From NCBI GenBank assembly GCA_019426215.1, contig CM033408.1, positions 23,566,375 through 23,630,374 on the forward strand: a DNA stretch of 64,000 bases, given 5' to 3'. The notes beneath the pieces were generated by a model. The model saw nothing but the letters and a program-made list of their open reading frames with translations. It had not been told where the DNA came from and did no database searches. The position numbers and the translations under genes are program-made. Positions 45,453 through 58,459 of this stretch are shown one piece after another (position 1 is the stretch's first letter; the number at the start of each line of letters is the position of its first letter). This DNA is from Buddleja alternifolia (taxonomy: Eukaryota; Streptophyta; Magnoliopsida; Lamiales; Scrophulariaceae).

Positions 45453-48400
45453 CTATTTCTGTTCAGGTACCCATTGTTGCTTGGGTCCTTTAACATTAGT
45501 AACATTGTTAGTTTGAATTAGAACTTTAGGAACCCATATTTGCCTGGTCTTCATTGTAGGAATACTGGCGTTTTTGGATTTCACAACGTGTTGTGTGTGC
45601 TTTTTTGGGTGTATAATAATATCCTTGATTATACCGAGTTTATCGTATCCTAAACCGGTCTTTTCACCAAATAATCTAGTTACTTCAGTCACATTATCCA
45701 ACTTTCTAGAAGCTTTTGATAATGATGAGATGAGCTGCTCTGATTTGGCAAGTCTAGCGTTCAAATCAGCTTCTCTCTTGACTATTATATCAAGATCGCT
45801 TTTTAATTGAATAATTTCACTCTCAAGCGATTGGTTCTTCTCAATGCACTGTTGCTGAACTTGCAACTCTGCTTTGAGCGTTACTTTATCTCTTGTGAGT
45901 GATGAGATAATAGCGAGATCGTTTTGATATATTTTGGCAGCTTCTTGACATTCATTGTAGTATTCTTTGACTTTGTCAAGTAATTCATCATAAGAGAGAG
46001 GAATAGATAATTCATTGATTACCTCAGGAGACGCTTCATCATCTCTGGCCATGAGACATATGAGCGCTGAGTCATCTAATGGCTCATCATCGTCACTACT
46101 CTCCTCTGATGATTCTAAATCTTCAGGTGCGGATGCTGGTTCTGATTCCGCTAGCAAACCTTGTTGACGAAGGTTGCTCCTGAATTGGTTTCTATCCAAG
46201 TAATCCTGCCTTGAGGGCTTGGATACGTTTGGATAAGCGTAATTTACCTAGTAGTGCCCTGTTTTCTTGCAATTATAACAAAGATTAGTTTTCATCTTTT
46301 GTTCATTTGTTAACCTTGCAATGTGTCGTTTTGAGACCACTGGAGCTGAGAGATTTTGAGTAGACGCTTGGTGCTGAACAGGCGCTGCCACGCCCTACTT
46401 CACCTGTTTGGTAATTGAATCGCCAAAATACCCAATAATGTGGTTCAGAGCTCTACAAAATCAAAAGTCAAAACTTTTAGTGAAATAGGACATGAAATTC
46501 TTGTGATATGAATATGATTTAATATACTCTCAAACTAGAATACCTCCCTTTACGACACGTGAGTTAATCCATGATCTTAAGTAGGTTGCATCTATTGATC
46601 AATATTCTTCATATTTAGCCTGGGGAAAGGGAGACACGAGTGGTGAGCTACTAAGCCCAATGAGTGCAGTGTGTGTAAGTGCGGGGTTATGCATGAAAGT
46701 CATAATATATGTAAATGTCGTGATGCATGATCATGATAATATGATAACAGTCAAGCAGTGCAATAATCATCAATGAATAAGGAAAGCTGATAACACATAA
46801 CACTCAATTGTTAGTGAAGAATTCTAGAGGTGGCTATCACCGGATTTGCCTCAGCCAAGCACTAGAGTCATTCATAGTGGTTCCTGAGATTGCGTCACGG
46901 TGTAGCACTTAGGTCCTTCACTTCCAATTGAGGTCTATCACATAATAAAGGATACGGTTTTGTTGATAACTTCCTTATGACTCCCGCTTCAGAATAACTA
47001 CCTTATCCACCAAATGCAAGGAGCGACCTTGCTAACAAACTGACATGCCCGGGTACATGTCTAAATCTACGACCCCATCGCCATGATACGCTCCATCCAT
47101 GCGCGGGAGGGGAATCGGTAACCATGGGGTTGTGACCAAGCATTACGACAAGCCTAATGCTACCCGCACGGGTCACGAACCTCCATGCCGCAATTTGGGC
47201 CCATATAATAATCAATAATCCACGAGGGATTCATATAATCAATATAATATCACATTTCCTGCACAGGCGAGATAAAGTACTACGCCAGACCAATATCAAT
47301 CATGCCACAATGATTGTGATTCGTCTTTCCACTGTCCCATACCAGCAGGATACTTCACACATCCATTGTCGACAGAGATCTTTCAAATATCAATATGACA
47401 TCACATATCCAGAGTGAGATAAAGTACTACACTCGGATTTCAAGTATAATGACAATCACAGGTGCGATAAAGTGAAACACGCGGGTTAACTAAAATAGGC
47501 TTGTTTGCAGATGTAACACACTTTTATCATGTAATCTTACCTAAATGAATGACAGTAACACTAGATATGGCATAAGAAATAAACTAATAAACAAAGCACT
47601 CACCGAGCTTGTCGACTACCAAATCTCAGATACTTAGGTCGAGGTGATACTTATATGATCTTCTACCATATCTTAAGAATATAGATGAGAAACTGCCAGT
47701 CAAGCCACTTATGACTCAGTTAACCCCATGAATTCAAATCCTGTAAGGAAATGACGAGCGTTCTAGTCATATGCACCTAAGAATGAATTTACATCACATT
47801 CATGTAAAATTACCCATATCAGCCGATATATATTTTAGAATAGTGGCACTTTTATATGACTATTTAATATTATGAAATGGACACTTATAATTGTGGTATC
47901 AATGTCGAGGATGTGGCAATATGTATTTAGTGAAGCAAGTGGAATCCTCAAACTAATTAGGCAGAACAAAATTGTATTGTATGTCCTCTCAGGTTATGTT
48001 CTTAGTTCCTATTTTCTGATTAGAGGATTCAAGGTTACTCTAGAATCAGTTCATAAATTAATATTAAATTATTAGCTAATGATTTATCTCTCATTCATAT
48101 TACTGAATAGGAAATAAGATACTAACAACTCAATATTTGCTTGACTAATCCTAACTTACTAATTCTATCTGTCTATGATGAGTTTAGGTTTCCTTAGTTT
48201 CTAATTAACCAAACTCTAATTAACAAGAAAATTAGAACTATTGTTCTTACTCGTTTAACAACCAAGTGACTTAAGGGTTACATTCAGATCAAATATAAAA
48301 CAATTAACTAAACTAAACCGACAATTCATTAGAAGTAAACAATCTCATTAAGATAATAATTAACTTCAGCAACCATAAAGTGCTCACTATTTTTCGAACT

Positions 48401-50033
48401 AATATAACATGCAATATTTTACATAATTAGCTAAAGAGTTAAATAAAGCATGCTTAAATAATCGTTAAATGAACCATTTAAATAAAACTTGTCAAACTAA
48501 CAGTTCGTAGTTAATTAGTAATTAAAAACTTATAGTTAATTAATAATTTATAAGAACCGATTAGTTGATATCTCAGAGAAAAATAAACAGCGACTCACTG
48601 AAAGAAGTACATGTCATAATTATAAAACCATTGCTAATATTTGCTAATAGGTTGTAAACAACAATTAAGTATCTAAATTAATTAAAGAAAAGAGGGAGGA
48701 CGAAGAGACATACCTGAATGTGTGTATAAAGGGAAGTGGGTTTCTTACAACTATACTTATACAACACAAATGTGTATTATACAAGGTGTCAATTTGCTAG
48801 AGAATGAGGTCGCACGTGTCTCCCTTTTGCTCCAAATACATTTTCCTTTGTTTCTTCCTCAAATGTTTTTCTTTCTATACAAATCAACGTTTGAGCTCTA
48901 AATATTTTATAATTTACAGTTTAACCCCAAAATTTCTAAAACTATGCAATTTGACCCAAGTCTTCTTTCGATTCTTTTCAATGTCAGCCCTGTGATATAG
49001 AATCTATTTCATTCTAGCCCAAATTAATTCCCTACAATTCTAAGTAAATACTCCTTCAGTTAAAATTAACCAATATAAATAATTAAAGTTACCACTTGAA
49101 AACGTGGGGCGTCACACGCTTGGGGTGAAGGAACAGAATACTGAGGCGCTTGAAACTGTTGTTGCATCGGAGAAGGTGCTTGATATGAACTTTGTCCTTG
49201 ATTATTGAAACTTTTTCCTTTCTTTTCATATCTCAAGAACTTCCTGAATCTATTCAGCAAAGCCAACTCATCTTCTTCATTGATATCTAAATTCTTTCCT
49301 TTATTGCCCGATTTGTCTTTGATTGATGCTATAAGCGCTCCAGATTCAATCACCGGACTACTCACAACATCACTAGCAGAATTCAACTCGAACTCAAATG
49401 CTTTGAGCTTTGAAAAGGCGTCTTCTGGAGTTAAGAGATCCAACATATTTGATTCTCTCATAGCAGTTGTCTTCGCAAGAATTTACTTGGTAAACTTCTA
49501 AAGATCTTAACCACCATTTCTCGATTCTGTAACTCCATTCCCAACAATGTAAGTTCTGTAACTAGAGCTGTAAATCTTATATCTAATTGCTCTAAAGTTT
49601 CATTGGGTAGCATCTTAAATCCGTTAAACTTTTCCTTGGCAATGGAAAGTTTGTTCTCTTTAATCTGTGCTGAACCACCATAAATTGTAGCCAACTTATC
49701 CCATATTTCTTTGGTGGTTTTGGACGACTTGATCTTGTTGAATAGGTTGTCATTATAACCAATAGCCGTATACAAAGCGTTACGACCAACATTATCTAAA
49801 TTAGCTCTTCGACGCTCATCTGGAGACCATTCTTGTTTCGGTTTTTCAACGTAACCATCTGGAGTGTCTTCCGTGGCTTCAGGCGCTCTTGTGATAACTT
49901 TATACATTTTGATTGACCCATCTGAAATAATATCACATATGTCATCATCACATGAACAGAGATATGTAAATGCTTTGACTTTCCATGTGTCAAAATTTGA
50001 CTCAGTCAGTTTGGGACCTTTAGCAAATGTCAT
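45453..50033 (-). pseudogene. Copia gag, interrupted by a 2.7-kb insertion
   Basis: Starts MTFAKGPKLTESNFDTWK, the retrotransposon gag N-terminus, with EIWDKLATIYGGS and KMLPNETLEQLDIRF. A frameshift near 49470 moves it to the frame of 49461-49117, where the insertion 46386-49116 begins. It resumes toward 46200 with a CCHC-type knuckle (CYNCKKTGHY) carrying a stop where the chain should continue. The C-terminal piece 46199-45453 is acidic (DLESSEESSDDDEPLDD) then coiled-coil-like, as in Sirevirus gags. The start is 82 bp after the primer site. Confidence 0.85.
46386..49116 (-). mobile_element. Large LTR-like insertion in copia gag
   Basis: 2.73 kb without coding capacity. On plus it begins TGCCACGCCCTAC and ends GTGGGGCGTCACA, so TG...CA ends with inverted TGYCACGCCC-type termini. 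Gag sequence lies on both sides (PSPQA to APVQHQAS). The termini resemble large gypsy LTRs of the Del/Tekay type, suggesting a solo LTR. The flanks share only GCG in this reading; an alternative reading gives a 5-bp CACGC repeat, so the exact ends are uncertain. Confidence 0.6.
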
Positions 50034-50114
50034 GTTTAAAATCTAAAGCAACTAAGTTTGAAAAAGGATCTAAACAAGCAGTTATGCTTGGAAATTTTAA
50101 AATCAACTTTAACC

Positions 50115-50126
50115 GCTCTGATACCA
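50115..50126 (-). promoter_or_regulatory. Primer-binding site of the copia element
   Basis: On minus TGGTATCAGAGC, complementary to the 3' end of initiator tRNA-Met, two bases after the 5' LTR end. This sets the element's orientation. Confidence 0.95.
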
Positions 50127-50128
50127 CT

Positions 50129-51678
50129 TGTTGGTCCCAAGTGGCATACGAAAGGGTCTAGAAGGGGGGGGGGTTGAATAGACCCTGAAGTCTTTTTCGA
50201 TTTCAAAAAGATTCGTATTAAAATTATGGTTTTGGACGCTTGAAGTGTCTAACGCTTGACTTAAGCGTTCACTTAAAAATTTAGGCGCTTTGGTGAAGCG
50301 TCTAACGAAGACAGTTTTTAGAAAGTTAACTTAGATTTCAAGACTTGAATACTACAACTAAATAGGTTTGAGCGTTCACTTCTTTGATCAGTGTTAGCAT
50401 AGCGGAATAATTTTTGGAGTCTTCTATTTGAAAGCTTTAGCGTCACAGAAAGTGTATTTAGTTGCTTAGCGTTTGATTAAGTTTTACTTTATTAGTTTAT
50501 GATATGACAATATGAATGCTGAAAGTAAAGTAAAGAACAATATTTGTAAGGTTCGTTGGGTGGTGTAATCTCAACTACGTCCTTCTTCTCCTTGAACACT
50601 TGGAGGCAATCCACTAAAATGATTCTCAAAGAATCACACAGAATCTTCTACAAATTAGGGAGAGATGGATGTCGATGACTTGAGCTCCTTGATGACACAT
50701 ATTTCTGCTCCAAATCACTTTAATCCTTTTGCTTCTTTCACCCAGAAATACGGCAAGTATCCAACTTCGACTTCACACAGATCGCGAGGCTTGGATAGGG
50801 GTTTTTCTAAAAGGTTTGTTTGATTTTGATAAAGTTCAAACAATTAGGAATATCTCAGTAGTAATCTGGGTTTCTCTGAAGAGAATGTTTGAGATATTGG
50901 TTGACTGTCTCAGGATTTGAAGAAAAGCAAAGAGAATATTTTCTTGAAAATTCTGACTTTTCTGAGATTGTAAGGAACGAGACTTCAATGCAACAACAAT
51001 TCAACTTGATAATTGTTCTCTCTGTTTGGCTTGTTGTTGAAGTCCTATTTATAGGCATTCTTAGAAAAAGTGTCCGTTTGACACATGCATGAGCGCGTGA
51101 CTCTCACTTCCGCGAGTGAACAACTTTTGTCCTTTTTCCTGAAAATCTGCTGCACAAAAGTTGGTGCTGTAGTCTTTGAAAAGTTGACAGTCCAATAGGG
51201 TGGCTTCTCCATACGTCTGAAAGTGCTTATCACATTTAATGTTCTTATCAGCATTTAATGCATTTGAATTAAATGCCCGTTGGCACTTAATGCATTGAGA
51301 ATATTTGCATTAAAACTCCTTCTGGACTTAGAAATAAATTCAGGTGAAATCAGTCATTGATAGACGCTTATTCAACCTTGAATCACTTCTATCCTATAAG
51401 ATGACGCTTGGTGTCGCTGGTCATTCTAGACGCTTGGAATCTTCATCTTTATTCAGACTATAGGCGCTTGAGTCTTCAAACTTTACTTCTGATAAACTCA
51501 CTCAGAACATATCAGACGCTCAGTCTAAGACAACTTAACCTAACAATCTAGAATAAAAATAAAACAAAGCCTATTACAAATCTAACGCTTCAAAGCTGAA
51601 AACAAACTTACATATTTTGGGGTCTAACAAAAAGTCCTAATTGTCATCATCAAAACATCTAACAAGAAATTCCTAACA
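50129..51678 (-). repeat. 5' LTR of the copia element
   Basis: 1,550 bp, paired with 35073-36624. On minus it starts TGTTAGGAATTTC and ends ACCAACA. The two LTRs differ at scattered positions, so the insertion is not recent. Confidence 0.95.
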
Positions 51679-51683
51679 TAAAA

Positions 51684-52391
51684 TGATTCCAAATTGATTT
51701 AAGAATTCGAGCATCTCAGTGCTGTTAGAGATTCTGGCCTGATCAAATGTTATAGATTCTTGAAAGCCTTAGCCTCGATCCATTTTGTGAAATAATCTAT
51801 CGCTACCAAGATGTGGCAATGCTTTTTAGAAGAGGCGGGTTTGATTTCGCCAATGATATCCATGGCCCATCCTCGAAATGGCCAAGGCTTGATTATTGAA
51901 TTTAGTTCGGCCATAGGCTGTCTTAATATCTTGCCAAACATTTGGCATTGCTTGCATCCTTTGGCATAATTTATACAGTCTCTTAAAGCTGTTGGCCAAT
52001 AATACCCATATCTGTGTATTAACCATCTCATTTTCTGTCCTGCATGATGGGCCCCACGTATTCCTTTGTACGTTTCCGCCATGATGATCATGGCATCTTC
52101 CAAATCAAGACACTTTAATAGAACTCCTTGGGAGTCTTTTCTATACAGTTCTTGGCCATCATAAAAATAATGATGCACAATTAATTTCAATTTATTCGAG
52201 AATCCTCTCTTTGCTGGATTTTTAAGATATTCAACGATTTCGCACCGCCAATCGTCTTTTTCTTTCATAATGTCTATTTTATTAATTAATATATGTCTCT
52301 GTTTGGAAGGTAACACCGTTCTTGGCTCGAGCTGGATTGCTGATTCGAGTAAAATGGAGTCTAATTTGTATTCTGAAACTAATTGAGCCAA
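51684..52391 (-). pseudogene. Gypsy integrase, N-terminal part
   Basis: Contains the HHCC zinc-binding module (HAGQKMRWLIHRYGYYW ... CINYAKGCKQC) and the first part of the catalytic core (WAMDIIGEIKP, HILVAIDYFTKWIEA). A stop at 51750 is followed by a frame-shifted continuation (ARISNSTEMLEFLNQFGIIL) up to the copia insertion. The second half is at 35067-34549. Confidence 0.92.
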
Positions 52392-52399
52392 ATCGTTAG

Positions 52400-54496
52400 C
52401 TATTTGATTACTTTATCTTGGCACATGGTGACCTTAATAGTATTAGAAAAAATTAATAGTTCATGTACTCGTGCGAATGAGGTTATTGCCAATGGGCTTA
52501 CACATTTAAATATCCCTTTCACTTGATTTCTAATTAATTGGGAATGACTCCTTATTTCAATATTTCTAGCATTCATTTTGAGTAAAACTTCCAAACCTAA
52601 GATGAGAGCTTTGTATTCTGCTCTGTTGTTTTTACATTCCCCCTCGATTTTCGCGTATATTTTGGTGATTGCTTTGTTTGGAGATATGATGTATATTCCA
52701 ATCCCCGTATTTTTCCATGTACTCGATCCATCGAAATGAAGGATCCATGGCACCAAGTCCATAAATTCAATTTTGAGATTATCAAATGTATTGGTTTTTG
52801 AAGGATGATTAGCTAGGAAGTCAGCCAATGCTTGTCCATTTATAGCTTTCTGGGGTATGTAAATCAAATCGAATTGGAGCAAATTTAGACTCCATTTACT
52901 TAGTTGTCCTCTTACCAAAGGTTGATTCATCATGAACTTGATCACGTCTGTTGGGGATACAATCTCTATGATATATGTGGAGAAATAATGCCTTAATTTA
53001 ACAGATGCGAAATGTAGACTAAGGCACCATTTTTTAATAGGTGAATACCTTTTCTCTGCATCGTTTAATAGCCTGCTTAAGTAAAAAATGGCCTGCTCGA
53101 ATCCTTTATCATTTTCTTGAACTAAGAGACATCCAATCGAGTAGTCCATCGCTGATAAGTACAGTCTTAGTTTCTTTCCTTTTCGAGGAGGAATTAAAAC
53201 TCGCGGCTGAGTGAGGTATCGTTTTATTGCCTCGAAAGCTTCTTGCTGCTCTTTTCTCCAGGTAAAATCTTCTTCTTCTCTTAATCGCAAAAGTGGGGAA
53301 AATGCTTCCGTCTTTCCTGCTAAGTTTGATATAAATTTTCGCAGAAAGTTTACTTGTCCCAAAAAACGTTGTAACTTCTTTTTGTTTGTAGGAGGTTTTG
53401 CTTCTAAAATTGCTTTGGACTTATTTTGATCTACTTCAATTCCTCGATTATGAATTAAGAAACCCAAAAATTTCCCGTCTTTTACTCCAAAAGTGCATTT
53501 TAAAGGATTCATTATTAGATTAAAATGCCTCATTCGTTCGAAGGCCTCGATCAACGTCTTGACATGCTCCTGATGTGTTTGTGCTTTGATGACTATGTCA
53601 TCAATGTAAATCTTCATTGATTTCCCAATGAGATCATGAAACATATAGTTCATGGTCCTCTGATAGGAAGCCCCAGCGTTCTTCAGGCCAAAGGGCATCA
53701 CTGTCCATTCGAAAGTACCTATAGCACCTGGACATCGGAATGATGTCTTGTTCTTATCACCCTCTGCTATTTTTAACTGGTAATAGCCCGAGTATCCGTC
53801 CATGAAAGACATATATTGAAATCGAGCTGCTGCATCAATTAAAATGTCAACCATTGGCATTGGATATTCATCTTTTGGTATGGCTTTGTTTAAGTCCCTA
53901 AAATCAATGCACACCCGAACCTTGCCATTTTTCTTAACAACTGACACTACATTTGCCAACCATTCTACATACCCGGTTGGTCTAGTGAACTTGGCTTCAA
54001 CAAATTTTTCGATTTCCTCGTTGATTGAACTTATTAAGTCAGGTGAAAACCTTCTTGGAGCCTGAATTATTGGTTTAAATTCAGGTTTTATTGGTAATTT
54101 GTGCTTAGCTACAGACATATCTATCCCCGACATCTCATGATGAGCCCAGGTGAAACAGTTCTTATAAGCATGCAAAACTCTAATCAACTCTTCCTTTTCA
54201 CTCTGTTCTATTTTCGAACTAATGTAAATCAGTCTTGGTTTTTCAAGGATGCCAAGATTGACTTCTTCCAAAGGGTCTTGTACACCTTGCCTGATATCTT
54301 CATCAAGTTCCAAGATCCCTTCTTCGATTATATTTTCTATCTTGTGATCTATCTGCCTAGTAAGATCATACGTAGTAGAACTCGAGCCAACATTTTCAAA
54401 TAAACAATATGAATACGAGATCAAATTCGAGTCAAGTTTTCCTATCGCTAATTTCTTAAAAACACCCTCGATAACTGTCTGTTCGACCTTATCCAT
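52400..54496 (-). pseudogene. Gypsy reverse transcriptase with two RNase H domains
   Basis: A 698-codon open frame. The RT has RVCIDFRDLNKA (193-204), FMDGYSGYYQ (231-240), FGLKNAGASYQR and an intact YIDD active site at 297-300. A first RNase H follows (LYLSAMDYSIG, about 445-455), then a second, archaeal-like RNase H from about 585 with HFDGSS (Asp589) and NNRAEY (Glu627). Its expected GDS motif reads RSHSQL: His651 replaces an aspartate. The frame ends at a frameshift before integrase. Two RNase H domains mark the Tat lineage. The RT part is well preserved, but the element as a whole is broken. Confidence 0.95.
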
Positions 54497-54555
54497 AAAA
54501 AAATAATTTAAATATTACATTTCACAAATACTAATTAAGGTAGCCCTATTTCGAT

Positions 54556-55143
54556 TTAGGCCATCTTTTCCATTCCTTCCTCGAGCTGGTGTTCAACTTT
54601 TTTTTCTTCTGCATCTTCCCTTATGGTCTTTTCAAGAACTAGGACAGATGCTTCCTCCTGATCTTGCACTTTGAGTTCTTCGGTGTTGTACCTCGCATTC
54701 ACAATTTGAGCATCAATAAAATAAGAATTATTTTCAGCCTTAACTACTTCAAATTTTACCCTATTCCAGCATCTCAAAAGCTGATGCAATGTCAAGGGCA
54801 AACAATAATTTTGATGAATCCAATCCCTTCCGAGCAGGGCGTTAAAGGATGAACTTGTTTTTACTACAAAAAATGCAGAGTAAGAAACCATAGATCCTAC
54901 TTTGACCCTAAATGGCAGCACTCCTAACACTTTTGTTGCCTGTCCCGAAAACCCATATACTGCTACATCAGCAGCTACTAAATCTTTTGGAGATTTGTTC
55001 AACGTAGTTAAAGTATTTTCGGGTAAAACGTTAACAGTTGCGCCATTATCTACTAAAACCTTGTTAATTCTAAAACCTTCGATTTTGGCCTGTACATACA
55101 GTGGTTTCATGTGATTATTATTTATGGTTTCTTTCGAGAACAA
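54556..55143 (-). pseudogene. Gypsy aspartic protease region
   Basis: A 195-codon frame with YVQAKIEGFRINKVLVDNGA, the retropepsin loop (DNGA in place of the usual D[ST]GA), and the flap-side ALLGRDWIHQ. The acidic linker (EEASVLVLEKTIREDAEEK) leads to RT. The upstream join to gag is degraded between 55144 and 55667. Confidence 0.85.
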
Positions 55144-55667
55144 TAACTCGAGAAACTGTTCATGTTCATTTTTTTTTCTTATTCGTATAATTAATGAACT
55201 CGAAACAGGGTGGATTACCTTCCATCGGGGTTGTCAAAACCTCCAACGCATTTTCTTCTTCATCAACTTCCCCCATCTTTGAGGTAAATTCTGCTGGGAG
55301 AACCGTTACCATGTTGCAGTCTTTTTCCTCTTCAAGATTCAAGGCCCTTCAAACAGAGGCTTGTTTTTCGTTCCTCTCGATTTCGTTCATCAACACTTCT
55401 TCCGGTATTCCATCCAACAAAATGTCCAGGTCGTCTCCAGATTCGAAGTTTGCTAAATTATCTTCTCCAGTTGTAGTTATCTTATCTTGAAGGTTCGCGT
55501 CCTTCATCTGGTCACTCAGGCTGTCCATATCCTTTTCAAGGTCCTCGTGGCTTGACTATCTTCGATTTCAATATACCTTTTGCCAAGGCCTCCTCCTCTA
55601 TCCTTAAATTAGCGATCACGACCTCTTGTTGTATCTCCATCGCTATGGCCGCTCTCGAGTACATCAC

Positions 55668-58400
55668 TTATTGGGCTATCGATTTAGCCCTATTGCTCTT
55701 GCTTGATTCAAAATTCTCGTGATATTCACTCCCTCGTAGGTGATTTGTAAGGTAATCCTCTACCCCCATGACCTTGAAAATGCCTTTGGTGAGGCATTGG
55801 GCTTGGATACCTATTGCCCAGTTCCTGTCTAGGTCTCTTATTCCAGTTTTCCGCCTTCTGATAAGCGGGAATCCAATTGGGGTCATTTTCGATTCCTTGC
55901 AACCATACAATTCATAATGGAGAGTATCGGCGCAATGATGGTACAAAGCCTTCTGTAGTTTAGTCAAATTATTCGCCACTCGAGTGGGTGTCTCGTACTT
56001 GGTTTCACATAGGGGCATTTCGAACACTTGTTTGTAAGTCCTTCCTTCATTCTTCGAGTTTTCCTTAGGAGGTTCGATTTCCTCTTGTTTTTCCTTTAGC
56101 TTTCCTTCTGGGGTCAAGCCCAAAATCCTCTTCTCGGTTGAGGATAAAGTGACGAGATTTCTCTCCAGCTGCTTAGCAACAAAACGTCTGAAAATCTGGC
56201 ATTGGTTAGTGGTGAGGAGTGTGTTCATGTGCCATCTACACATTCCTTCGAGACCCTCATCTTTGACCTTCGGAAATGTTAATATCCCTTCGTCAATCAG
56301 CCTGTTGAACGTCCTTATAGCCACTTTAGTCTCGATAGTGACCTGCAAGTTAGAACATTTCATAGTGTTAATCTAGAGATTCAAAATAGGAAATGGATCT
56401 TCATCAATGTTAGTTTTTTTAATATCAGGAAAAATGATGTCTTTCGAATCTATCTTTTCCTGGATTAAATTTCGGAATAAAATGCATTCATTTGTGTCAT
56501 GTGAAAATGAATTATGCCATTTACAATACGGTTTTCTTTTTATTTCAGATTTTGAAGGAATTCTATGTTTTCCTTTAAATTTTAACTTCTTGTTGGCTAA
56601 CAACCAATCAAAAATTTGTTCAGTTTTCGTTACATTGAAGGTATAATTCTTTTCTTTTTTCATTTGTAATTACCCAGTCGCCATACAATATTTCTGTTCG
56701 AGGGCTCCACAATGATAGGGAGGTCCTTTTACAAATTCTACTAGGTCGACCTCATAAGCTTCTTCGAACACCCATGGAGTTCCAATTTCGAAGGCATTGA
56801 AGCCATGATGTTTTCTATTATTTTCCTCCTTATGCATGTTTTCGTATCTTATTACACTTTCGGCCAAACGTCTGAAATTGGCAAAAGGCATGCCGTCGAA
56901 CCTCAACCTATACTCGAAGGTCATGTTCTGTTGGGCTAACTGCACAAACTCAGTTCGGGCAAATTAAGGTGACATTTAACCTTTGCCCTCTTAAAGCGTG
57001 TTAGGAATTCCTTGACCGATTCTCCTATATTTTGCCTTATTTTAGCGAGGTCACTCATTGATATTCCCAGATCTGTTCGAACGAAATGGTTTTGAAATTG
57101 GAATTGCATCTCGTCCCAACTATTTATAGAATTTGGGGTTAGGCTTATATAGCAATTAAAGGCCGATCCTATTAATGAATTAGGAAAAAGCCTTAATTTG
57201 AGAAAATCTTGATTCGAGGCTTCTCGACATTGGCATGTGAACCTGGACAGATGTTCAAGAGCGGAGACATGGTCATCTCCAGAAAATAAGGCGAAATCGA
57301 GGAAAAGGGAAGTTTCTGTCTATCCAATCAGGATAGAGCTTCCCTGGCATCAGTCTATGGTTTCTTCGAAAACCCGGTCCGTACACCCTCTCAATAACCA
57401 TTTCGATCTGATTCTGTACGGGATCAGGGAACTGTTCCCCAATATTTCCTCCCATATTGGCATCAGGCACAACTTGCCCTCTTACATATGGTACTTGAAT
57501 ATTATTTGGGAACGTAGAAATTCCTTGACCCATTGATGGATTCGAAGAACCATTATTTCTCATAGGGAAAAGAGTGTTCGAAACTCCTAGATAGGTCGGC
57601 ATTTGACTCTGCCCCCCAGGGTATTGCCCTTGGGTAAATGCCGAGGGTATTTCGAAACTATTAAAGTGGTTACTAGTGTGGTAGCCCACGGGCACTTGCC
57701 CATAACCAACTGGTGGGATTGGGACGTTTGGTCTTGAAGACTGTGGTTGAAATTGATTCGACTTAGCATTTTGAGGGATATTCGGAGGAGGACGCATGTT
57801 TTGAACAAAATTTTGTTGTCCCATTCCTGCTTGCGCCCCAGGCATAAAAGGGTTTACAAAATTATGTTCATTTACGGGGGAGGTGTTCGACGTCTGACCG
57901 ACCTCGAACTGACTACTCCTATTTCTGGTTTCTTGAGGGTAACCAGGCAGAGGTTCTCCTAGATTCAAGTGTCTTGTTCGAACTATTGGTTCTACTGCTA
58001 TCGATCGTGACACTTTTTCTATTAGGATGTTATGTCTTTCGATTAGTGGTTCCAATGCATTAACTACATGGGTATTTACCATCCTCGGGAAGACATCGCA
58101 GGTCTGGTTAAATATCTCTCCTAATTCGGTTACAACTCGAGTAACCTCTCGAGCCAAACCCTTTTGGGCGTTCACTGCAATATCTTGCACTATTGCGGCA
58201 AATATTCGGGCAAATTCTTGAGCCAGTGCTCGGTACTGATCATTGAATTTCCTTCGTTGATCATCTCGAGCCCCCGTTAAAGTCTGTTTCATGACTTTAA
58301 CAAATTGCTCATACATTTTGTCTGCTCTAATCCTGTGTCGAGACATAGGCTGTGTTTCAAGATCGTCATTCGGCTCTTCTCTAGAAGATTCTTTTGACAT
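55668..58400 (-). pseudogene. Gypsy gag, broken into several frames
   Basis: Starts MSKESSREEPNDDLETQPMS. The first 375 codons are gag N-terminus and a P/N/Q-rich linker. A frameshift at about 57290 precedes the gag domain (FSGDDHVSALEHLSRF ... LRLFPNSLIGSAFNCY). A second shift lies near 56950, before NMTFEYRLRFDG. A stop lies at about 56668, then YCKWHNSFSHDTNEC, a CHHC-type finger common in this lineage. The last piece, 56363-55668, has a second CRWH string. None of the frame-disrupting lesions looks programmed. Confidence 0.88.
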
Positions 58401-58435
58401 GTTATAACAGGTTTGTGGAAGTCAAATTCGACTAA

Positions 58436-58453
58436 CTCCCACTGCGGTCGCCA
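58436..58453 (-). promoter_or_regulatory. Primer-binding site of the gypsy element
   Basis: On minus TGGCGACCGCAGTGGGA lies a few bases after the 5' LTR. TGGCGACC-type sites are thought to pair with tRNA-Arg in Tat elements; the tRNA assignment is from memory of the lineage. Confidence 0.65.
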
Positions 58454-58459
58454 AAAATT

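Larger units (their letters stand above)
35073..51678 (-). mobile_element. Ty1/copia retrotransposon, Sirevirus-like, inside gypsy integrase
   Basis: 16.6 kb flanked by TAAAA at 35068-35072 and 51679-51683. The LTRs are 50129-51678 (5') and 35073-36624 (3'), about 1.55 kb each, with TGTTGG...CTAACA ends on plus. The primer site is complementary to initiator tRNA-Met. On minus the order is gag, protease/integrase remnant, RT-RNase H, then a long third ORF before the 3' LTR. Great length, long LTRs and an ORF after pol are features of Sireviruses. It carries a 2.7-kb LTR-like insertion in gag and a 1.19-kb solo LTR in ORF3. Confidence 0.93.

Noticed and set aside
35801..51092. Frames of about 67 codons at 35801-36038 and 50855-51092
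   Set aside because: Identical frames in the two copia LTRs on both strands; LTR sequence, not genes.
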